From Candidatus Hecatellales archaeon (GTDB taxonomy: Archaea; Thermoproteota; Bathyarchaeia; Hecatellales; Hecatellaceae): a stretch of 5,710 nucleotides of DNA. Numbering within the stretch: the stretch's first letter is position 1; each line of letters begins with the position of its first letter. The notes beneath the pieces are model-generated. The model was not told the origin of the DNA. It searched no databases and saw nothing but the letters and a program-made list of their open reading frames with translations. The stretch is taken from NCBI GenBank assembly GCA_003662515.1, contig QMYF01000046.1, positions 1 through 5,710 on the forward strand, read 5' to 3'. Positions 1 to 4,734 of the stretch are shown piece by piece. A program made the position numbers and the translations under genes.

Positions 1-1101
1 CCTTCTGGCAACGTATTCCCAAATGCGGCCTTTAAGGTCGCGGTAAGAGCAAACTCTTGTCGGGTAAATGGGTGGGTGGGCGCCATCGTTTTTGCGGCCA
101 TCCCTAGGATTAAAGCTTTCAAGTCTAACATGTTCAGCCAGGAAAGAGGTGGAAAGCATGTTCAAAATTTGCTGGTGGTCGACTTTCACCCACTGGTTTG
201 TCTGGGTTCTGGGATAGCTTATGTAGCCTTCAGCGTAAAGCTGTTCAGCCTCACCCATAATTTTAACGGCGCTTACGCCGAGAATTTTGGTTAGATCTTG
301 AAGCATGCTGTCGGTTTCTGTTGGTAAGGGTTTCCGTTCGGCTTCCCTTTGAAGGGTGAAGGCTTCCACGGTGGCTGTAAGCCTTCCCGCAGCCTGCCTG
401 TAGAGGCTTTCCGCCTTCACCCTATCCTTTATGGGGCTACTTGAAACCTTCACCTTAACTCCTTGAACGTTTAAGATGGCTTCCAGCGTGTAGTAGGTTT
501 CAGGCTTAAACTCTCTGATCTGTTTTTCACGCTCTAGGATGAACCAGAGGGTTGGGGTTTGACAGCTTCCCCAGCTTATAAGCCTAACGTTTCTGTCAGC
601 CTCCCTGGCTGAGAGGGTTAGAAGCCTCGTGTAGATGGCTCCGGTTATCAGGTCGAACTTATGGCGGAAATAGGCTTTCCAAACCCACCCCCAGTTAAGG
701 TCTGGCTCAAGGGTTTCCCATGCCCTGCGAAGCTCGCTTGGAGTGGTCGAATTGAAGCGCATTCTGAAGAATTTCACGCTTCCGAGAGTCTCCCGGGCAG
801 CTAGGAGAACCTCGTAGGCGATGAACTCTCCTTCATGGTCGTTGTCGGTGGCTAAAACCAGCATGGGGTTGCTTGAGCTTCTTAAGGTTTCAACGAGCAT
901 CCTATAGGTTTTAGGGTCTCTAACAGTCCATTTTACCGGAGCTTCGAAGAGCTGTTGAGGGTTAACCTCCCTCCACCTGTTATATTCCTGGGGGAAATCC
1001 AGCTCGAGAAGGTGGCCGCTTAAGGCCAGCACGGTGATAGGGGCCTTTATGGCTCTCCTTATGGCTCTTGCCACGCTTCCCTTCTCAGCCACAACAATCA
1101 A
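1..1101 (-). CDS. topA: Type IA DNA topoisomerase (Topo I/III-like), N-terminal 367 residues, 3' end beyond the window
   Basis: Relaxes or decatenates DNA by single-strand breakage through a 5'-phosphotyrosine link. The minus-strand frame is open from 1101 to the left edge with no stop. A TOPRIM domain fills about residues 1-140: the glutamate of 'VVAEKGSVAR' (E6) and the acidic motif 'ATDNDHEGE' (D86, D88, E90) are the Mg-binding residues. 'SWGSCQTPTL' (about 176-185) resembles eukaryotic and archaeal Topo III more than bacterial TopA. The active-site motif 'GYISYPRT' gives catalytic Y296 and R298, and 'AHPPIYPT' (341-348) follows as expected. Family members usually run 550-700 residues, so the C-terminal part, including any zinc fingers, is missing here. 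TTG at 1101 is the only usable start after the in-frame stop at 1135-1137 that keeps E6. The glycosyltransferase gene ends 41 bp upstream on the same strand, so co-transcription is possible. The family call is secure. Topo I versus Topo III is not settled. Confidence 0.94.
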   Translation of the reverse strand, partial: MIVVAEKGSVARAIRRAIKAPITVLALSGHLLELDFPQEYNRWREVNPQQLFEAPVKWTVRDPKTYRMLVETLRSSSNPMLVLATDNDHEGEFIAYEVLLAARETLGSVKFFRMRFNSTTPSELRRAWETLEPDLNWGWVWKAYFRHKFDLITGAIYTRLLTLSAREADRNVRLISWGSCQTPTLWFILEREKQIREFKPETYYTLEAILNVQGVKVKVSSSPIKDRVKAESLYRQAAGRLTATVEAFTLQREAERKPLPTETDSMLQDLTKILGVSAVKIMGEAEQLYAEGYISYPRTQTNQWVKVDHQQILNMLSTSFLAEHVRLESFNPRDGRKNDGAHPPIYPTRVCSYRDLKGRIWEYVARR

Positions 1102-1142
1102 GGCTTCTAACCAAAAGAGGAATCCTGTAAGCCTTTAACCTT

Positions 1143-2345
1143 TCACCAAGAAAAGTATTCTCCTTCAAGGCTGGTTAGGGCCTTCAGCCAAAGCTCCCTG
1201 AAGCCAAAATATTTGCCAGCATTCTTCAACGCGTATTTTCTGGCTTTTTGGAGGAGGAGGCTGACCGGCTTTAAGGCTTGAGCGAGCTGGCGGAAGGTTT
1301 TCGCTTGGAGAAGCCTTCCGGTTTCCAGGGAAGCTAGGGCGAGAATTCCTGTAAGGAGAATTTTTCCTTCAAGGTCTTCCTTTAGGAAGTAGCCTGGGAA
1401 GGGGTCGAGCTCGCCGGTTAAAAGATTTAGGCCAAGTTTTTCCTCTAAGAGTTTAAGCTTCTCCCTCTGGTAGAGGAAGCGGTAGACATCCTGTTCAAAT
1501 TCTCCCCAGAAGCCTCTCTGTTTGGGCGGGGGGTCATGGAGGATTTTCCATTGGTTGTCGAGGGGGAACTCGAAGCCGTAGGCTTTCGCGCAGAGGAGGT
1601 AGTCTATGTCTTCTCCCCGGGTTATCCAGGGGTCGAAGCATACCTCTCTTATGAGGCTTCTGTGGATGGCCATGCAGCCTCCGAAGGCGAAGCTTGTCGG
1701 GTTTAAACGCCTCCTCGAATCTATGATTTTGAAGGCCTCGTTCATGAGGGAAGCCTTATCCCAGACGAGGCTCCAAGGTGCAGGGGAAACTTTAAGCCTG
1801 TAATTTCCATCCCGGTAAACATAGTAGCCAGCCACCCCGCCTATGGGTTTACCTCTCCACCTCCTGCCGAGAAACTGCAAACCCTTATGGAGGAAGTCTT
1901 CTTCGGTTACAATTTCATCGTCGTCCACAAGTATTGCCGCGTCTAACCCTGCCAAATAGGGGAGCAGAATGCAGAGGTTTCTAACGTTTCCATAGCCTTT
2001 CAAGCTGATGCTCCGGGAAAACCTGCCTAAACCTTTCCGTTGAAGAAATCTTTTCAGCTTTTTCAGGCTGGAAGGATAGAAGCCTTTAACGTTGAGTTCT
2101 CCCTTGAAGGGCTCAAGCAGTTTTCCAACCTTCTTTTCCACCTGGCTGGCTATGCCAGGCCAGCTGGGAACAGCTAAAACGTAAACTTCGAATTCTCCTT
2201 TAAGGCTGGTTAGGCTTTTAAGGCAGCGGGTTAGGGTTTCCTGTCCACCTTGAAGGAGGGTGGGGTGGTCGTAGACAGTCTCTCCAGGCCTAAGCCTCCC
2301 AACCCTATCGGTCCAATAGGTTGGAATGCAGATGGCAGCCTTCAA
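1143..2345 (-). CDS. GT-A-fold glycosyltransferase (GT2-like), 400 aa
   Basis: Likely transfers a sugar from a nucleotide-activated donor; donor and acceptor cannot be read from the sequence. The N-terminus 'MKAAICIPTYW' is a typical first beta strand of a GT-A domain. 'AILVDDDE' (residues 137-144) is the DxD-type metal and nucleotide-sugar site. 'FGGCMAIHRSLI' (221-232) and 'RGEDIDYLL' (243-251) match the acceptor-side and catalytic ED motifs of GT2 enzymes, and H270 in 'ILHDPPPK' may complete the metal site. Residues from about 285 to 400 form a Leu/Lys-rich, probably helical tail with no recognisable motif. There is no signal peptide or clear membrane segment, so the protein is probably cytoplasmic or peripheral. 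The start is TTG, two codons after an in-frame TGA; the first internal ATG would remove the catalytic core. No Shine-Dalgarno site is visible, suggesting leaderless or near-leaderless translation. It is divergent to the GT4 gene and lies 41 bp ahead of the topoisomerase. Confidence 0.88.
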   Translation of the reverse strand: MKAAICIPTYWTDRVGRLRPGETVYDHPTLLQGGQETLTRCLKSLTSLKGEFEVYVLAVPSWPGIASQVEKKVGKLLEPFKGELNVKGFYPSSLKKLKRFLQRKGLGRFSRSISLKGYGNVRNLCILLPYLAGLDAAILVDDDEIVTEEDFLHKGLQFLGRRWRGKPIGGVAGYYVYRDGNYRLKVSPAPWSLVWDKASLMNEAFKIIDSRRRLNPTSFAFGGCMAIHRSLIREVCFDPWITRGEDIDYLLCAKAYGFEFPLDNQWKILHDPPPKQRGFWGEFEQDVYRFLYQREKLKLLEEKLGLNLLTGELDPFPGYFLKEDLEGKILLTGILALASLETGRLLQAKTFRQLAQALKPVSLLLQKARKYALKNAGKYFGFRELWLKALTSLEGEYFSW

Positions 2346-2402
2346 TTTTCAAACGAGAAGTAAAATAGGGGTTCTTTGACTTTAAAGATTTGGGTTTCAG
2401 TT
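2346..2402. promoter_or_regulatory. Divergent intergenic region with two candidate A/T promoter boxes
   Basis: This 57-bp gap separates two divergent glycosyltransferase genes and must carry both promoters. Two A/T blocks are visible: TAAAATA at 2361-2367 and TTTAAAG at 2381-2387. With the usual archaeal spacing of about 26 bp from TATA box to start site, the first block would start plus-strand transcription near 2390, ahead of TTG 2403. The second would start minus-strand transcription near 2358, ahead of TTG 2345. Box assignment is inferred from spacing only. Neither start has a clear ribosome binding site. Confidence 0.35.
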
Positions 2403-3614
2403 TTGAAGGTTCTCTTCGTGTGTAAGGAGCTTCCCCACGCTAGGGTTGTGGGAGGCCCCATCATCGTATACAACCGGGTGAAGCATCTTTCAAGCCGCCA
2501 TGAAGTTCACCTTCTATCCTTCTACCATCCTGGGATGGAGAAGTATGCTGACTCGTTGAAGCCCTTCTGCCGCAGGCTTGAGCTTGTAGAAATCCCTAAG
2601 GAAAGAAGTCTGCCGAGGAAAATCTACGATTACTTTTTCGCGGATAGGCCGGTTTACATGCTTAAGCTTTACTCGCCTGAGCTTGAAGCTAGGCTTGAGC
2701 AAATGGCTTCCCAAGAAGCATATGATTGTATTATTGCTGAATACTCGTTTATGGGCCAGTATCTGCACGCGTTAAAAGACAGGCTTCCAAGGGAAACCGT
2801 GAAGGTTATCTCCGTCCACGAATGCTATACGGATGCCAGGCTTAAAGTTTTCAAGGTTAAGGGTTTCAGCTGGGAAGGCTTGAAAGCCTACCTCCATTAC
2901 AGGCAGCTTCGGAAATACGAGTTTGAAATGTACCGTTCAGCCGATAAGATTTTAACGTTAACCAGGGAAGACCGACAGGTTCTTTTAAGCTATGCCCCAG
3001 ACTTGAGAGTTAACGTTATACCGCATGGAGTAGACGTTGAACATTTCCATCCTAAACATTGGAAACCCGAGGGCAACGTGATATGTTATCTGGGAAACTT
3101 CGGCCATGAACCCAACGTAGACGCTGTCCTTTATTTTTACCGGGAAATCTACCCTTTGATTAAGCGGGAAATCCCCGACGTGAAATTTTACGTGGTCGGT
3201 AAGGACCCTCCACCTGAAATTAAATCTCTAGAAGCTGCTGATGGAAGCGTGAAGGTTACAGGCTACGTGGAGGATGTAAGGTCTTACCTTTGCGCCAGCA
3301 GGGTTATGGTGGTTCCTGTCCGTCTTGGAGGAGGCTTCCGTGGGAAAACCTTGGAAGCCTTAGCCTGCGGTATACCTTTAGTTTCAACGAGGCTTGGAGT
3401 TGAAGGTTTGGAGGGTAGGGAAGACGTGGACTATCTGGTGGCTGACAACCCTAAGGATTTCGCTGAGAAGACCATAGCTGTCCTTAAGGATGAAAAGCTG
3501 GCTTTAAGGCTTTCAGCCAACGGCAGGAAGCTTGCTGAAGCATATTCTTGGCAGAGAGGTGTTGAGAAGCTGGAAAAACTCCTGTTAAAACTTGTGGGGG
3601 AAAAGGGGAAATAA
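2403..3614 (+). CDS. GT4-family (GT-B fold) glycosyltransferase, 403 aa
   Basis: A retaining, nucleotide-sugar-dependent glycosyltransferase; the sugar and acceptor are unknown. The N-terminal GT-B half begins 'KVLFVCKELPHARVVGGP' and includes 'IIAEYSFMGQYL' (about 110-121). The linker 'VIPHGVDVEHF' (205-215) starts the C-terminal half, with 'YLGNFGHEPN' (229-238), 'VTGYVEDV' (285-292) and the donor-binding loop 'GGGFRGKTLEALACG' (about 309-323). The first Glu of the classic E-x7-E motif is Gly here, as is usual in the subgroup with a Gly-rich 'GGGTRLK' loop; the second Glu, in 'LEALACG', is kept. This subgroup includes polysaccharide-export-associated sugar transferases. No membrane segment is seen. 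The frame is open from TTG 2376, but TTG 2403 is preferred because it gives the usual 'MKVLFV' start and leaves room for a promoter. It is divergent to the GT-A-type gene, suggesting a shared glycan pathway. The stop is TAA, followed by T-rich DNA. Confidence 0.92.
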   Translation: MKVLFVCKELPHARVVGGPIIVYNRVKHLSSRHEVHLLSFYHPGMEKYADSLKPFCRRLELVEIPKERSLPRKIYDYFFADRPVYMLKLYSPELEARLEQMASQEAYDCIIAEYSFMGQYLHALKDRLPRETVKVISVHECYTDARLKVFKVKGFSWEGLKAYLHYRQLRKYEFEMYRSADKILTLTREDRQVLLSYAPDLRVNVIPHGVDVEHFHPKHWKPEGNVICYLGNFGHEPNVDAVLYFYREIYPLIKREIPDVKFYVVGKDPPPEIKSLEAADGSVKVTGYVEDVRSYLCASRVMVVPVRLGGGFRGKTLEALACGIPLVSTRLGVEGLEGREDVDYLVADNPKDFAEKTIAVLKDEKLALRLSANGRKLAEAYSWQRGVEKLEKLLLKLVGEKGK

Positions 3615-3642
3615 AGCAGGAAAACGTCCACCACCCTCTATA

Positions 3643-3662
3643 ACATATTTTTACGCGTTTTT
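3643..3662 (+). terminator. T-rich terminator behind the GT4 gene, with a small tandem repeat
   Basis: Starting 28 bp after the GT4 stop codon there are two T5 runs, at 3648-3652 and 3658-3662. They fit the oligo-T terminators of archaeal RNA polymerase, which need no hairpin. The runs sit in a near-perfect tandem repeat, TTTTTACGCG followed by TTTTTACGTG (3648-3667). Termination is inferred from position and composition. Confidence 0.55.
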
Positions 3663-3682
3663 ACGTGGAGAAAAATAGAAAC

Positions 3683-3940
3683 CTATATTAGCATGTTCAT
3701 AACCATACATATCTCTTTGGTGTCTGTCTTGTCTGAGCCAACTAGAAGAGACGCGTTAAAAGTGGCTATTTCAGCTAAAAGCTGCTCTACCCAGGATAGG
3801 ACGCCTGAAGCCCTCATCGCCCTCCTACCAGTCACTATCAACGCCTTTTTACCGTAACAGCAGACCACATCGCCGAGACACTGCAGAGAATCAACGCCGA
3901 AGGTTATCTTGGTTGGCAGGTGAAAATTAAAACTCTCCAA
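3683..3940 (-). pseudogene. Truncated 5' fragment of an iron-containing alcohol dehydrogenase gene
   Basis: The reading frame encodes 85 residues. Its first 60 or so match the N-terminus of iron-dependent (group III, YqhD/butanol-dehydrogenase-like) alcohol dehydrogenases: 'FNFHLPTKITFG', then a short helix, then the Rossmann strand 'YGKKALIVTGRRAMRASG' and 'VLSWVEQLLAE'. Intact members have about 380-400 residues, with an NAD-binding GGGS motif near residue 95 and iron-binding Asp/His residues further on. All of these are absent. The similarity fades after about residue 62, and the frame ends in TAG at 3683. None of the three frames downstream to 3615 continues the family. The best start is TTG at 3940; upstream the frame meets a TAG with no ATG. 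I read it as a decayed remnant left by deletion or rearrangement. A short expressed product is possible but unsupported. It lies on the tRNA strand, about 85 bp downstream of the tRNA. Confidence 0.75.
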
Positions 3941-3972
3941 GCCAAACCACCATACTAAACCATGAAGCCTCT

Positions 3973-3999
3973 AAAAATTTAAGCCTGCCGATGAGGCTT
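3973..3999 (-). terminator. Hairpin followed by T-tract downstream of tRNA-Phe
   Basis: On the minus strand a 6-bp perfect stem (AAGCCT 3999-3994 pairing with AGGCTT 3986-3981) encloses a 7-nt loop. It is followed by AAATTTTT ending at 3973. It begins 25 bp after the tRNA CCA end, so it is well placed to end the tRNA transcript. A TTTT at 4004-4001 lies just before it. Archaea do not generally require hairpins, and the stem words are very common in this window, so the structure could be incidental. Confidence 0.4.
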
Positions 4000-4024
4000 G
4001 AAAACAAGTAATTTTTGTGGGGGA

Positions 4025-4101
4025 TGGTGCCCAGGGCAGGACTTGAACCTGCGACAACCCGGTCTTCAGCCGGGCGCTCTCCCACGCTGAGCTACCTGGG
4101 C
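4025..4101 (-). tRNA. trnF: tRNA-Phe (anticodon GAA), CCA encoded
   Basis: The minus strand folds into a full cloverleaf without an intron. The parts are a 7-bp acceptor stem (GCCCAGG with CCTGGGC), a 4-bp D stem (GCTC/GAGC), a 5-bp anticodon stem (CCCGG/CCGGG), a 5-nt variable loop, and a 5-bp T stem (GCAGG/CCTGC) with a GTTCAAGTC T arm. The anticodon loop CTGAAGA places GAA at positions 34-36, specific for phenylalanine, and G37 is the usual target for wyosine-type modification. The mature body is 74 nt (4101-4028), with discriminator base A at 4028. CCA is genomically encoded at 4027-4025. An A/T block about 35 bp upstream could be its promoter, and a hairpin with a T-tract lies downstream. 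All stems pair perfectly, so the gene is judged functional. Confidence 0.97.
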
Positions 4102-4130
4102 TCCAGAATTCTAGTTGAAGAGGGGTTCAA

Positions 4131-4142
4131 TTTTTATTTTTT
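4131..4142. promoter_or_regulatory. A/T block (T5-A-T6), candidate TATA element for tRNA-Phe and possibly the phosphoribosyltransferase
   Basis: This is the only strong A/T block in the 69-bp gap between the divergent tRNA-Phe and phosphoribosyltransferase genes. Read on the minus strand it is A6-T-A5, centred about 35 bp before the tRNA 5' end. That spacing fits an archaeal TATA box with a leader of several nucleotides. Its centre is also about 35 bp before TTG 4171 on the plus strand, so it may serve both genes. Only position and composition support this. Confidence 0.45.
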
Positions 4143-4170
4143 GCCTGGCTTCTCCCTTTTTTGAGGGGGT

Positions 4171-4734
4171 TTGAAGCGGGTTTCGCTGGATGGTCGAAGG
4201 CTCGCCATTCTGGATTGGCCGGACGTTTCAAAGCTTTGCCTTAAGCTTTGGTTGAAGGCTTCAGGGAGGTTTAACCCCGATTTGGTGGTTGCGGTTTTGA
4301 AGGGGGGATTTCCTGTAGGCTTATGGCTTGCCTCCCTCTATGGGAAGCCTTTAGCCTTCCTTCAAATCAAACATTATAGGTGGTGGCATAGGCGGAGTAA
4401 ACCTGTTCTGCTTCGGGGGTTAAGCTTTCAAGTTGAAGGTTTAAGGGTGCTTCTAGTAGACGACGTGGTGGATAGCGGGGAAACCTTGAAGCTTGCCTTT
4501 AGCCATCTGAAGCTTAGAAAGGTTAAGGCTTTGAAGGCCGCCGTTCTCCACGTTAAACCTTGGCGCAGATTTCAACCTGACTACTATGTGAAGGAAACAG
4601 CTGACTGGATTGTTTACCCTTGGGAGAAGCAGGAGCTCCTCCTCGAGCTTTTAAGGGAAGGGAAAGCCAGCGGAAAATTTTTAGAAAAACTTGGATTGGA
4701 GATTTCTCGTTCAGCCTCTCCGAGGCTTGTGTAG
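4171..4734 (+). CDS. Type I phosphoribosyltransferase, COG2236-like, 187 aa
   Basis: Probably uses PRPP to convert a free nucleobase to its monophosphate (purine salvage). The base specificity is not visible, and some family members are poorly characterised. 'VLLVDDVVDSGETL' (residues 93-106) is the PRPP-binding signature with the two conserved Asp residues. 'VAVLKGG' (40-46) corresponds to the pyrophosphate loop. 'LHVKPWRRFQPDYYV' and 'TADWIVYPWE' (about 126-152) match the C-terminal base-binding hood of archaeal COG2236 proteins. Those are typically about 200 residues, so the gene looks complete. TTG 4171 is the only start: an in-frame TGA lies at 4162-4164 and the protein has no internal Met. 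GAGG at 4163-4166, four bases upstream, is the one plausible Shine-Dalgarno site in the window. It is divergent from tRNA-Phe. Its last 24 bp overlap the end of the convergent flavoprotein gene. Confidence 0.9.
   Translation: MKRVSLDGRRLAILDWPDVSKLCLKLWLKASGRFNPDLVVAVLKGGFPVGLWLASLYGKPLAFLQIKHYRWWHRRSKPVLLRGLSFQVEGLRVLLVDDVVDSGETLKLAFSHLKLRKVKALKAAVLHVKPWRRFQPDYYVKETADWIVYPWEKQELLLELLREGKASGKFLEKLGLEISRSASPRLV
4672..4691 (-). terminator. T-rich stretch downstream of the flavoprotein gene, inside the phosphoribosyltransferase frame
   Basis: On the minus strand, 20-40 bp beyond the stop codon of the flavoprotein gene, TTTTT (4689-4685) is followed by a second T4 run (4677-4674). This is the first T-rich DNA that polymerase would meet, so it may be that gene's terminator. 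It lies within codons for the phosphoribosyltransferase C-terminus, where AAA/TTT codons could equally explain it. Confidence 0.3.

Noticed and set aside
76..294. A 72-residue plus-strand open frame
   Set aside because: It is antisense to the topoisomerase, which carries clear catalytic motifs there, and its protein resembles no family.
2376..2402. Longer N-terminus of the GT4 enzyme from TTG 2376
   Set aside because: It adds nine residues not typical of the family and would leave only 30 bp for two divergent promoters; TTG 2403 gives the canonical start. Not excluded.
2514..2768. An 84-residue minus-strand open frame
   Set aside because: It lies opposite the GT4 gene and has no recognisable motif; an antisense shadow.
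3615..3682. Possible continuation of the alcohol dehydrogenase remnant, including a GGG-coding stretch near 3626-3635 on the minus strand
   Set aside because: The Gly-Gly-Gly is not followed by the expected Ser/Asp context, a stop intervenes, and no flanking family sequence is seen in any frame.
3683..3685. TAG read as pyrrolysine to extend the remnant
   Set aside because: Reading past this TAG gives unrelated residues and a further TAG after 14 codons; the phosphoribosyltransferase TAG is at a natural protein end.
3615..4024. CRISPR array, insertion sequence ends or a duplicated tRNA 3' end (attachment site)
   Set aside because: No regularly spaced repeats, no terminal inverted repeats with a transposase, and no second copy of the tRNA 3' sequence were found in this window.
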